A DNA stretch of 40,447 nt. Source: a virus. Both the position numbers and the translations under genes were made by a program. The DNA lies in the IMG/VR virus record IMGVR_UViG_3300040770_000214, positions 1 to 40,447 of that record; one strand, written 5' to 3'. The notes beneath the pieces are model-generated. The model was given only the letters and a program-made list of their open reading frames with translations, was not told where the DNA came from and made no database searches. Shown one piece after another: positions 14,396 to 23,737 of the stretch; within the stretch, counting starts at the first letter, position 1, and each line of letters starts with the position of its first letter.

Positions 14396-14632
14396 ATGGC
14401 TTGTTTCTCATGTAGTGAAAATAAAAGTATAAATACAATATCTGTGCTACAGATGTATAAAGATGCCTATGAAAAAACTGGTAAAATTTACTGGTTCTTT
14501 ACTGTTGCTGATAATAATGAAATACAAATAATGAGACATGAAGATTTTGCAAAATTTAAAAAGGACAATAAGAAATTATTTTCAAGTGGGAAAATCGAGT
14601 TCGCTAGAATTAGTGAATTTAGGATTGCTTAA
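14396..14632 (+). CDS. Tail assembly chaperone candidate, first frame
   Basis: A 78-residue protein (MACFSCSENKSINTISVLQM...) placed between the tail-tube region and the tape measure, where tail assembly chaperones (lambda G and GT type) are encoded. It carries a CxxC near the N-terminus and an aromatic, basic second half. Its last 95 bases overlap the next frame, which lies at +1 relative to it (equivalent to -2). That arrangement could mean a programmed frameshift making a fused product. Position is the main evidence. Confidence 0.55.
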   Translation: MACFSCSENKSINTISVLQMYKDAYEKTGKIYWFFTVADNNEIQIMRHEDFAKFKKDNKKLFSSGKIEFARISEFRIA

Positions 14633-15227
14633 TATAACAACTTTTTGGCAAATTGTAGAAAAGAACGATATTGAGTATTTAAACCATAATCATAAAATAG
14701 GTTACAAATATTCTGATAAGCAGTTAGAAATATTATCAGAACATTGGAAGAAATTATATGATGAGTTTTATGAGCTTAGAAATAATAAAGCTGGTAAATA
14801 TACAATAGATAAAAATCTAGAATTAGCTAAAATATCATTAACACTTGATTTGCTTGGAGATATTGAGAACAGATTAATACTGTTAATAAATATGGAGAGT
14901 AAATCAACATTCACAAGATTTATCGTACAAAGAACAAGTGAAGCAGTAAATGATTTAAAAATTTTGTATCCCAAAATAAAAGTTGCTTTATTTAGTACAC
15001 CAATTGAAGTATTAACTATTCTGCAATCAGTTATAAAAGCTCAAATCAATATTTACGAAGAGAAAGTTGGAGTAAAAGATAAAGCAGTAGTTAAGCAAAG
15101 AGAAACTATATATGATGTCATATCAGTAATGTCAAAATATTTAGGTTATAGCTTAAACATAAATAACATGAGCTGCTTAGAATTTATTGGCCATGAGAAC
15201 ACTGTCAATTCAATGAATAAAAAATAA
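14538..15227 (+). CDS. Tail assembly chaperone candidate, second frame
   Basis: A 229-residue helical frame overlapping the preceding gene by 95 bases and ending seven bases before the tape measure start. The only ATG near the front is at 14538, inside the overlap. The first 30 residues (KILQNLKRTIRNYFQ) look less protein-like than the rest, so the true product may be a frameshift fusion with the 14396 gene or may start later. No obvious -1 slippery heptamer is in the first gene's frame. Candidates for a -2 or +1 shift lie near GGGAAAATC (around 14588). Confidence 0.5.
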   Translation: MKILQNLKRTIRNYFQVGKSSSLELVNLGLLNITTFWQIVEKNDIEYLNHNHKIGYKYSDKQLEILSEHWKKLYDEFYELRNNKAGKYTIDKNLELAKISLTLDLLGDIENRLILLINMESKSTFTRFIVQRTSEAVNDLKILYPKIKVALFSTPIEVLTILQSVIKAQINIYEEKVGVKDKAVVKQRETIYDVISVMSKYLGYSLNINNMSCLEFIGHENTVNSMNKK

Positions 15228-15233
15228 CCAAGT

Positions 15234-18200
15234 ATGTCAAGATTCCTAGAAACCTCGCAACACCTTAGAGACTTAAATGCTTTATGGGACCAGCATGCTA
15301 CACACATAGCAAAAGCTAATGTTAATTTAAAAGCTATGTTAACCACAGCTAATAAATTACCTAGCACATACATTTCCAACTTGTTAAAAATATCTGAAGC
15401 CCAAGATAAATTAGCAAGAAGTTCTAGCAATCTAACTAATGAAACTCGTAAACAGTCAAAAGAAATAACTAGTTTACTAGCTAAAAAGAATGCTTTACTA
15501 TCTAGTAATAAATCTTTAAGCAAGGCTGTTGATGATTTAGAAAATAAACTTAGAAAAGCTAATGCTCAATTAACAGCATTAAGAAATGCAACAACTGCTG
15601 CAGCAACAGCACAAGGTAATCTAAACAATAGAACTAGAGAATCTGAAAGAAATGTTGATAGGTTAAATATGAGGCTTGGACAAGCTAATACTGCTATGAT
15701 GAGGTTTGGCGCTGGTATGGGTTCTGTTACTAACCTTATGGGTGCATTTGGTATAAGTACTGGATTATACTTATTTGCTGGAATAGTTAAGAATATTTAT
15801 ACTACTACAAGACAACTTGAAAGCTTAGATTTAGCTTTAAAAATGGTCTCTGGTACTACTGATGAATATATTAAAAACCAATCATTTCTTGTAAATCTTG
15901 CAGAGCAATACGGTATTGAAATAAAAGGTTTAACTAAAAACTTTACTGAATTTTGGGTTGCATCTAAAGGTAAATTAGAAGCTGAACAAATTAAAGGTAT
16001 ATTTACTAGTATATCTAAATCAGTAGCTGTTATGGGGTTATCTGTTGAGCAACAAGATAGTGCTTTCCTTGCATTACAGCAAATGATGTCTAAAGGTACA
16101 GTACAAGCGGAAGAGCTAAAGAAACAATTAGGTAATGCCTTACCTGGTGCGATTAAAGCTGCTACAATGGCTTATCAAAAACTGCACCCTGAATTACAAG
16201 TTACAGAGAAGATGTTCTTTGAACAAATGAAGATGGGTAAAATTCTATCATCAGAATTACTACCTGAATTAGCTAAAGCATATGAAGTTCTTTATGGTAT
16301 TGAAAACATAAAAAGAGCTGAGACTTTACAAGCTGTACAAGCTAGACTTTCTAATACATGGGTTGATTTAGTTAGATCTATGAATGAGAGTGAAACTGGT
16401 GGAATTAGTAAATTCTTCTCACTAGTAGTAAATGGAGCTAACTTTGCATTAGAAGCTATTGTTAGATTAAACACGTCAAAAGAAAATCTTTTTAGACAAT
16501 CACGCGATAAAGGAAATTCTAGAGGTGAAGCCGCGTATAAATCACAGTTAGAAAATCTAGCTGGGGATAAAATGACACCTAAAGAAAGACAAAAAGTACA
16601 GGATGAGATAAGAAGCATAAAGGGCCAGATGGCTAATGGTTACGATATAGACCAAGAAGGTAATAGTAACAAAGATAAATTGGATAAGTTATATGAAAAA
16701 ATAGGTACTGGTAGTGTTGAAGATGTAAACATGTCTATTAGAAAGAACGCTTATAAAAACATTAAAATTCAGCAGCAGAAACTTAATAGACTTAAACAAG
16801 AAACTAATGATTATAGTACTTTACTTGGTGGAAAAGGTGGTAGAGGAATGTCATTTATTGAAAAAGATATAGAAGAAGCTAACGAAATGCTTGGGTACTA
16901 CGAAGCACTAGCTAAGTCTGCAATAAACTATAAAGAAGAGGTTAAAAAAATACCACCTGTAGCCACAGAAACTGATAAGGATAAAAAAGCTAGAGAAAAA
17001 TCTGCAAGAGATTTTGCTAAAGATTTAGAAGAAAGAAACAAAGAGATTTATGCCGCTGGGTTATCTCAACTAGAAATGGAGAAATTTCTACTTAACGAGA
17101 AATTATTACTTAAAGATAATAGTTACTCAGAAAATTTAAGAATTGCTACAGAGATAGCTATTAAAGAACAAGAAATAGCTAAGTATGTATATGATGAGGA
17201 AATACGATTAGCTAAAGGTAGTAAAGATAAAAAAATAGTAATAGATAATAAATACTACAAAGAAAAAGTAGCATTAGCAAAAGAAGCATTAGATAGAATA
17301 GATAAACTTGAGTATAAGCCACAGTATAAAGATAAAGGTAAAGTTGCTGATGAAGAAAAATATGGTTCAGGTGTATTTGAAACAAACCCTGATACATACA
17401 AGGATATGGTTGATCTTTGGGATAAACAGCAGACTAAGAAAGATGAGATTGCTGCTAAAGAAAAAGAAAGAATGCTAGCTATGCGCGATGTATTAAATGA
17501 TATATTTAAGGAATTTGGACAAGCTACTGGGTTTGAAAAAACAATGGATATGTTCAGTAAAGTTGGTAAAAATGGTAAAACATTTTGGGAGAACCTTACT
17601 GGAGGTAAAGATGGTGAAATAGAATTGAAAGATGGTCTAATAGCTGGATTAACTTTAACACAAGATATTGGTAATAAAATAGCTGATGACCAGCAGAAGA
17701 AGTTTGAAGATAGAAGAGAACAACTAGAAATACAAAAAGAAGAAGCACTTAAGAATGCTGGTGAAGGTGCTGCAGCTAAAGCTGCTATTGAAGAAGAGTA
17801 TTCTAGAAAAAGTAAAGAACTTAGTAGAAAAGAAGCTGTATCTAAAAAGAAACAAGCATTATTTAATATAGCATTAGATACTGCCCAAGCCATAATGGGA
17901 TTATGGGTTAAACCAGGGTTCCCTGCTGCAATACCAATGGCTATAGCTGTTGGTGCATTAGGTGCTGTTCAATTAGCCATGGCTTCTAGTAGACCCATAC
18001 CTTCATTTTATGTTGGTACAGATAATGCTCCTCAAGGATTAGCTAATACTGATGAGTTTGGCGCTGAGATGCATTTAGATAAATATGGTAATATAAAAGA
18101 CTTAGGTAGTAATAGCGGTCCAAGAATAAAATACTTAGAAAGTGGTGATAAGATAATACCAGCAGCTAAAACAGCTGAGATATTAAGAGCAAATGAATTC

Positions 18201-18437
18201 TCATCGCTGGACTCAATATTATCATTAAATAATATATTATATAATGATAATAAAAATAATCAGCTGGATACATCTGGAATAATATCCAGCATCAATTCTT
18301 TATCACAAACTATATCAAATAAGGAAACCAGTGAGGAACATTACGATGTAAGAGGTTGGACTAAATATACTAGAGCAAATGGTCAAATTACAGAGGATAA
18401 AAACAACCGTATAAGGTTTAAAAAATCAATACTATGA
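15234..18437 (+). CDS. Tape measure protein
   Basis: Sets tail length and passes with DNA into the host. Of its 1067 residues, the first 140 are coiled coil. About 150-390 (MGSVTNLMGAFG..., AEELKKQLGNALPGAIKAAT) match the tape-measure N-terminal domain found in siphoviruses. The centre is Lys- and Glu-rich helical, with a charged stretch near 590-700. A hydrophobic Ala/Gly/Ile-rich segment sits at about 885-915. At about 1.5 angstrom per helical residue the tail would be near 160 nm long (inference). The last four bases overlap the next start (ATGA). Confidence 0.88.
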   Translation: MSRFLETSQHLRDLNALWDQHATHIAKANVNLKAMLTTANKLPSTYISNLLKISEAQDKLARSSSNLTNETRKQSKEITSLLAKKNALLSSNKSLSKAVDDLENKLRKANAQLTALRNATTAAATAQGNLNNRTRESERNVDRLNMRLGQANTAMMRFGAGMGSVTNLMGAFGISTGLYLFAGIVKNIYTTTRQLESLDLALKMVSGTTDEYIKNQSFLVNLAEQYGIEIKGLTKNFTEFWVASKGKLEAEQIKGIFTSISKSVAVMGLSVEQQDSAFLALQQMMSKGTVQAEELKKQLGNALPGAIKAATMAYQKLHPELQVTEKMFFEQMKMGKILSSELLPELAKAYEVLYGIENIKRAETLQAVQARLSNTWVDLVRSMNESETGGISKFFSLVVNGANFALEAIVRLNTSKENLFRQSRDKGNSRGEAAYKSQLENLAGDKMTPKERQKVQDEIRSIKGQMANGYDIDQEGNSNKDKLDKLYEKIGTGSVEDVNMSIRKNAYKNIKIQQQKLNRLKQETNDYSTLLGGKGGRGMSFIEKDIEEANEMLGYYEALAKSAINYKEEVKKIPPVATETDKDKKAREKSARDFAKDLEERNKEIYAAGLSQLEMEKFLLNEKLLLKDNSYSENLRIATEIAIKEQEIAKYVYDEEIRLAKGSKDKKIVIDNKYYKEKVALAKEALDRIDKLEYKPQYKDKGKVADEEKYGSGVFETNPDTYKDMVDLWDKQQTKKDEIAAKEKERMLAMRDVLNDIFKEFGQATGFEKTMDMFSKVGKNGKTFWENLTGGKDGEIELKDGLIAGLTLTQDIGNKIADDQQKKFEDRREQLEIQKEEALKNAGEGAAAKAAIEEEYSRKSKELSRKEAVSKKKQALFNIALDTAQAIMGLWVKPGFPAAIPMAIAVGALGAVQLAMASSRPIPSFYVGTDNAPQGLANTDEFGAEMHLDKYGNIKDLGSNSGPRIKYLESGDKIIPAAKTAEILRANEFSSLDSILSLNNILYNDNKNNQLDTSGIISSINSLSQTISNKETSEEHYDVRGWTKYTRANGQITEDKNNRIRFKKSIL

Positions 18438-21124
18438 GCGAATATAAATTTTTTCTACATTTTAAGGTTGATGATGTTACTCTAGAAATCGAGGAACCAT
18501 TTATGTTTGATGCTTTCTCGCACACATTAGAACGCAAAAGAGGTGGATTCTCAGTTGATACAAAGTTGTTTGCTGAGAATACTGATTTGCTTTTTACAAA
18601 TAGCACATACTCACAAACAACTAAATATGAAGATATTGATGGTACCGTGCTATTTAATTTATCTCATGGATTAAAGAGGATAATTGATTCATACCAAGAA
18701 TATGGAGCTGATGGTGAAATAGAATTGACTGTTTATTATCTCGATACAAAGTTAAGTGTTTGTGATTTTGATTTAGAGAATATAGATACAGATTTGCTAT
18801 CTTACTTTAAATGTAGTTTTATAGAAAATAACACTAGGTCTAAGCATAAAATAAGAGAAGATGATATAATGATTGATGTTTACGCAGAGAAAGACTTAGA
18901 TGGTAGAGTAATACAAAAGCTGGTACCATTAAAAGTTTTACTACCCAGTAAATCAACATTTGCAAATAGCAAATGGGTTAAAGTTGACATACCATATTTT
19001 AATGCTGGTGCACCTAATGATGTTGCTACTAAGTTAGCTGCTGGTTCAGCATACAAATACTTTAATTTCTGTAAGACTCCAGTAGAATATGGCATAGAGG
19101 ACACTCTTTCACCAAGTGCTATAGAATTTGCAAATGAGTTTCTAGACACATATGATGGGACTATGAAAATGGTTGATTGTAAAACTAGTAAGAAAAATGC
19201 TAAATTTAAAATAACTTCTGATGTAAGTTTTAAACATATACAGAATGGTAGAACAGGTTTTCAAAATAGATCGAGTTTATCATTAATACTAAGAGTATCA
19301 TATGGAACAGGACCCAATGATAGTAACCAATATTTGTTATATAACCAAGAGTTTATAGGTACTGAACCAAGAACAGGTATTGTACCACCAGTTATTGATT
19401 TTGAATTGCCTACAAAACTAAATGAAGGTGAATTTATTACTATATACTGGGACTACAGCTGGGATTCAGGAACTATAGCGCTAACAACTGATTATGCTCA
19501 GGTAGAAAACTATTCTCATGTTGTTTTTAATGATTGTACAATAGAAATGACTGCGGTAGAGTCTTCTATAAATTCTGTTATTCAAGGTGTTAGATGGATA
19601 GATATATTAAAGAAGTCATCAGAAATAATAAGTGGCCTAGGTGTTGATGCACCAAGAATTGATGTTGGTGGAGAATATTATGACACATTAATATGTAATG
19701 GTGGTGGGTTAAGAAACATTAGTAACATACCTTTCAGTGTAAAAACTAAAGATGTATTTGAAATGGGTAAGATGGTAGCACAAGATTACCAAATAACTGA
19801 AGATAAAATATTAATTGGCGAGTACTCTGATTTCTTCTCTGATAAACTAATAAAAACATTTAATGTTAAACCAGATGAAAAATTCCAGTGGAACACAAAT
19901 AAAGAATATAGAATAAAGACTTTTGACTATAAATTTAAAAACTATGAGCAAGATAGGCAAGAGCAAAGAACTTTAGATGCTATTCATACAGAGCAACAAA
20001 TATTAATGCCTAATAAAAAGACTATTGATGTAAAGAAAGTTGAGGTAACACAAATATTAGATGCCTATAAAATTGATAGTTTAAAAAGACTTGGTATAGA
20101 CCCTGAAACAGTTGACTCATCTTTAGCTGATGATACTGATATAGCTATGATAAAAATAACACCATTAGCTAATAATTATGTAGAAAATTACATAGGGTTA
20201 TTAAATGCAGTGTCTTCTGTTGATGGTGTCAAATTATATTCAACGTTATTTAGATGGGATAAAATAGGTTTAGGTTTAAGTAGCTCTTTTTCTATACTAT
20301 CAGGATTAAATACTGGTACTTATATAATAGCTAAAATTGAGAGTACTATATTAACACTCAATAAAATTTCTCCAATTGTTAATACTTCAGAAAACACAAT
20401 AATAGAAATAGCTTATAGCTTAGAGGGTGTTAACTTCATAGCTGAAACTGATGAGAGATTTGCAGAAGTGCTTGGTGTAATATCTAAAGATACATACACT
20501 AATTTATTTTACTCTAAATCTAGAAACATATTGAAATGGATGCCTTATTTAGCTACATGCAGTATGAGATTTCAAAAGGCTAATTTAACCGTTAGCTTCT
20601 TAAAAAGTAATCAAGACTTATCTACTAGGTTACTTAGCGAGTCTGTAAATCTAGTTGAAAAAAATAGCATACCAGTTTTAAGTATAGCTGAGCTTAAGAG
20701 AGTAACTGATAGAGTGTTTAGCGTAAGTATTTATCTTAGTGACCCTTCAGATATTATCGATATATTTGAAAGCATGAATATTAGAAATGATGATGGCAGT
20801 ATTGGTGGTTACTACGGTTTCTTAGATAATAGTGGCAATGTTGTTTATGGTTATCCTGAGAAATTAGAATACATACCTGTAGAGAATAAGTTAGAAGCAA
20901 CATGCTTAGAAAAATATGAAAAATTTAACGGAGTTATAGACCTATTTGAAACTGATAAAGAATTGTATTCACAGTATACAGCGTTTGGCATATACATAAC
21001 AGTGTACAATGCTGATGGTTCTATATTTATTAAAGAGAAACGATTTAATAAGATAAGAATAAGTGGTATTTTGTATACTGACATAGCCTTATTCTTAAAT
21101 AACATAGAAATATATTTTAGTTAA
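18434..21124 (+). CDS. Large tail-tip or distal-tail protein
   Basis: An 896-residue protein that follows the tape measure with an ATGA overlap, the usual place of distal-tail or tail-tip genes. The N-terminus (EYKFFLHFKVDDVTLEIEEP and then FSHTLERKRGGFSVDT) looks like a distal-tail-type beta domain. The rest is beta-rich, with several strand-turn repeats and no catalytic motif that I can see. It could be a fused distal-tail and tail-associated baseplate hub protein. Function by position and composition. Confidence 0.65.
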   Translation: MSEYKFFLHFKVDDVTLEIEEPFMFDAFSHTLERKRGGFSVDTKLFAENTDLLFTNSTYSQTTKYEDIDGTVLFNLSHGLKRIIDSYQEYGADGEIELTVYYLDTKLSVCDFDLENIDTDLLSYFKCSFIENNTRSKHKIREDDIMIDVYAEKDLDGRVIQKLVPLKVLLPSKSTFANSKWVKVDIPYFNAGAPNDVATKLAAGSAYKYFNFCKTPVEYGIEDTLSPSAIEFANEFLDTYDGTMKMVDCKTSKKNAKFKITSDVSFKHIQNGRTGFQNRSSLSLILRVSYGTGPNDSNQYLLYNQEFIGTEPRTGIVPPVIDFELPTKLNEGEFITIYWDYSWDSGTIALTTDYAQVENYSHVVFNDCTIEMTAVESSINSVIQGVRWIDILKKSSEIISGLGVDAPRIDVGGEYYDTLICNGGGLRNISNIPFSVKTKDVFEMGKMVAQDYQITEDKILIGEYSDFFSDKLIKTFNVKPDEKFQWNTNKEYRIKTFDYKFKNYEQDRQEQRTLDAIHTEQQILMPNKKTIDVKKVEVTQILDAYKIDSLKRLGIDPETVDSSLADDTDIAMIKITPLANNYVENYIGLLNAVSSVDGVKLYSTLFRWDKIGLGLSSSFSILSGLNTGTYIIAKIESTILTLNKISPIVNTSENTIIEIAYSLEGVNFIAETDERFAEVLGVISKDTYTNLFYSKSRNILKWMPYLATCSMRFQKANLTVSFLKSNQDLSTRLLSESVNLVEKNSIPVLSIAELKRVTDRVFSVSIYLSDPSDIIDIFESMNIRNDDGSIGGYYGFLDNSGNVVYGYPEKLEYIPVENKLEATCLEKYEKFNGVIDLFETDKELYSQYTAFGIYITVYNADGSIFIKEKRFNKIRISGILYTDIALFLNNIEIYFS

Positions 21125-21155
21125 TTATAAATAAATTTTATCAATAAATTTTTTA

Positions 21156-21163
21156 TATTTTTG
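21156..21163 (+). promoter_or_regulatory. -7 box before the distal tail genes
   Basis: TATTTTTG fits TAnnTTTG and lies 33 bases upstream of the next ATG in the only gap of this part of the late region. There is no clear -33 element. Confidence 0.4.
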
Positions 21164-21195
21164 TACTTGATTCGTGTATATAACATAATTGTAAA

Positions 21196-22074
21196 ATGGA
21201 TAATAGCTTCTTTAGATTTACAGATAACTTTAATGATTCTAAAAATCTGGGAAATATAACTGTTTCTACTTACGACTATGACATGCAAATACACCTTAGT
21301 CCTAATGAAGCATATAGCTGTATAACTAACGTAAAAAATGGTATCAGTTTTGGAGGTTTATACAAATTGTATTTAGTAGATTGTGAAAATAATATACTAG
21401 CTGATATAACAGATAAAGTTTTTATTGAAGAGTTTACTGATGATAAAACAGCTAAGCAACAATTAAGATTCGAAGTAATAAATATTGAGCTTGATTTCTT
21501 CACAGATTTAGTACGTTTTAGATTAGACCACAATATAGTTAGTGGTAAAAAGTATTGGTCTAACCCATTCATATTATCAGAGTATGAATTAGATGAGACT
21601 GTTAGATTTAGGTTTAAGAACTACATAGACTTAGATGGTACTAACTACAGAATTGGTGGTATATTTCAATCAGTAAGATTAAAGTGTATAAAACAAAAAA
21701 ATAATTTTATTAGTTCTGGTCAAGCATATACAGCATTTCAAGGTAATAAATATTCTAGTAGGGTTATAAAAACCAAAATGTATGAGTATATACTAGATAT
21801 GGTGAATGATTTCATATATGATAGACTTCAATACCTCTTCACACATGATATTATATATGTTGAAACCATAAGGGTTACTGACAAACAAACCTTTGACAAC
21901 CCTGATAAACAGGGAGACTCAAATGTAGCACAAATAAAGATTAAACTTGCAATTGATGAAACAGATGTAGATAATGAAGCATTACAAGTCAAAGAAGTTC
22001 CTATACCAGCACCAGTCTTGAATGCAGATTATCTTATTGGTGATTACAATTCTAATGATTATAAAGCAACATAA
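21196..22074 (+). CDS. Tail-tip or baseplate protein, unknown family
   Basis: A 292-residue beta-rich protein with no signal peptide. It follows the large tail-tip gene after a 71-base gap that holds a promoter-like box, and precedes the collar-like gene by two bases. The N-terminal half is strand-like (NLGNITVSTYDYDMQIHLSP). The C-terminal 40 residues include a Pro-rich segment (VKEVPIPAPVLNADY). It could be a tail-tip adaptor joining the receptor-binding proteins. Not recognised. Confidence 0.6.
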   Translation: MDNSFFRFTDNFNDSKNLGNITVSTYDYDMQIHLSPNEAYSCITNVKNGISFGGLYKLYLVDCENNILADITDKVFIEEFTDDKTAKQQLRFEVINIELDFFTDLVRFRLDHNIVSGKKYWSNPFILSEYELDETVRFRFKNYIDLDGTNYRIGGIFQSVRLKCIKQKNNFISSGQAYTAFQGNKYSSRVIKTKMYEYILDMVNDFIYDRLQYLFTHDIIYVETIRVTDKQTFDNPDKQGDSNVAQIKIKLAIDETDVDNEALQVKEVPIPAPVLNADYLIGDYNSNDYKAT

Positions 22075-22076
22075 CT

Positions 22077-22577
22077 ATGACTATAGCAAACATAAAAAAT
22101 AAAATAACTGCTAGGCTAAACAATGGTAATAACCCAGTAGCTAAAGAAAGAGAGCTTTGGGAGATTATACTTAATGAAGCAGTTAAGCTATTTGAAGTAA
22201 AAGATATATTAGTAAATACAGAATTGTACCCAACTTACTTGGTTGATAATTTTGATAATACTGGTTTAGGTAAAAACGATATGTTAGGTTTTGCTATTTG
22301 TAATGGGAACAATGGAACATATCCAATGGATGGTAGAGTTACTGTTAGCTATGGTGAAGGTTATGCAACTATTGGAGCAATTGGTGGGTCAAAAAATGCT
22401 GTTGTCGTAGAACATACACACAGCATTAGGTCATCTGCTGGTTCTGGTGGATTTGTTGGTCCACAAAGGACTAATGGAACTGAAACCACTTCTGTAACTG
22501 CTTCAACTGGTGAATCAGGCGTTAATAAGAATATGCAACCATATATAGTAGTATTAAAAATCCAAAGAATAAACTAA
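22077..22577 (+). CDS. Tail collar-like receptor-binding protein
   Basis: A 166-residue protein. The helical N-terminus should attach it to the tail. From about residue 68 the sequence GFAICNGNNGTYPMDGRVTV, then a Gly-rich stretch with EHTHSIRS, and finally NMQPYIVVLKIQR follows the phage tail-collar pattern also seen in microcystin-dependent-type proteins. The conserved C-N-G and H-x-H are present. Its stop abuts the start of the next gene with no spacing, so the two are co-translated. Likely part of the adsorption apparatus. Confidence 0.65.
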   Translation: MTIANIKNKITARLNNGNNPVAKERELWEIILNEAVKLFEVKDILVNTELYPTYLVDNFDNTGLGKNDMLGFAICNGNNGTYPMDGRVTVSYGEGYATIGAIGGSKNAVVVEHTHSIRSSAGSGGFVGPQRTNGTETTSVTASTGESGVNKNMQPYIVVLKIQRIN

Positions 22578-23735
22578 ATGTATAGTTCATTAAAAATAGT
22601 TAGAAAATTAGGTTTTGCTTGGATGTACTATCCTAATGCATTGCTTACTGGTTTTGCGATAAGCAAAGGTTATATAACTTATGATGATATTACAGGGTTG
22701 GTACAAATAGTAGAACAAGGTAAGACAAAAAGACCTGAAGTTTTATTTACTAACATAACTGTTGTTGATGAATTTACTGGAGGGGTTGAAACATCATTTA
22801 ATACATTCGCAGAGTTATTGCAATATCTAGTTGTATTAAATAACTCATTGGTAGTTGATATTGCTGGTGGCGATTTTTATGAAAGTGTAGAAAGTAATAA
22901 GTTTATAATAAAACCAAATTTTACAATACTTAATAATGTTATAACTATAAACCCAAATGGTATTTGGAAGATACAAAATATTACTTACACTAATCCTGTA
23001 AGCGTTCCATTAACTATTGATTTGTGCCAGCCAGGTAAAACAAGATTAGATTATATAGTACCTAATACTTCTAATGGTTTTACAGTTATAAAGGGTCAAG
23101 AAGCTAATTCAACGCCTATAGCGCCTCAAATACCTTATGACAATCTATATGTTACTTTTTATTTAGTTAGTGACACAGCAATACAAAATCCCTCAGAGCC
23201 TATACCTGGTGAATTATATGTAGAAAAAGTTGAGACAAGCGATTTTACATTAAATTACTCAGGACAAGATTCTATTGTAGAGGTTAATTTAATTGATAAT
23301 AGAAGTTCTATAATAGTTAATGATGGTATACTAGAGATTCAATCTTTTAACGTTTTACCACAATATATAAGACCTGGTAAATCATTTTATATTAAAAACA
23401 ATACTACCGGGGTTTTAAAGCTTAAAAGCCAAAGTGGTTCAGGAGTCATAAAATTTTCTAGAGATATAATAATTGACCCTAGCTATATATCACATCTAAA
23501 ACTAAATTCTAATACAATGCTATTAGAATTAGTCGGCAGAGAAAGTGCTATTTTTCCAAAGATACAATTCATAGCTGATGGTATAACTTATGATTTTAAT
23601 TTGGGCACTGCAGTTAGAACTAAGGCAGTATTTTGGAACGGGGTATTATTAAACGATAATGATTTTTCACAATCAGGTACTACTTTAACATTAACATTTA
23701 CGCCTGTTAGTGGCGATATAATTAAACCAATTTAA
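22578..23735 (+). CDS. Tail fibre or adhesin protein
   Basis: A 385-residue protein, mostly beta, starting at the base after the preceding stop. The first 45 residues are helical and may anchor it. Residues about 60-130 and 175-385 consist of repeated Asn/Thr/Ile-rich strands, such as FWNGVLLNDNDFSQSGTTLT near the end, typical of fibres and appended carbohydrate-binding domains. There is no signal peptide. A three-base gap leads to the signal-peptide-bearing fibre gene. Host binding is inferred from position and fold type. Confidence 0.6.
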   Translation: MYSSLKIVRKLGFAWMYYPNALLTGFAISKGYITYDDITGLVQIVEQGKTKRPEVLFTNITVVDEFTGGVETSFNTFAELLQYLVVLNNSLVVDIAGGDFYESVESNKFIIKPNFTILNNVITINPNGIWKIQNITYTNPVSVPLTIDLCQPGKTRLDYIVPNTSNGFTVIKGQEANSTPIAPQIPYDNLYVTFYLVSDTAIQNPSEPIPGELYVEKVETSDFTLNYSGQDSIVEVNLIDNRSSIIVNDGILEIQSFNVLPQYIRPGKSFYIKNNTTGVLKLKSQSGSGVIKFSRDIIIDPSYISHLKLNSNTMLLELVGRESAIFPKIQFIADGITYDFNLGTAVRTKAVFWNGVLLNDNDFSQSGTTLTLTFTPVSGDIIKPI

Positions 23736-23737
23736 AC

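Noticed and set aside
17255-17893. Leftward 212-residue frame
   Set aside because: Antisense to the tape measure. Its Ser- and Leu-rich composition mirrors the Lys- and Glu-rich codons of that gene.
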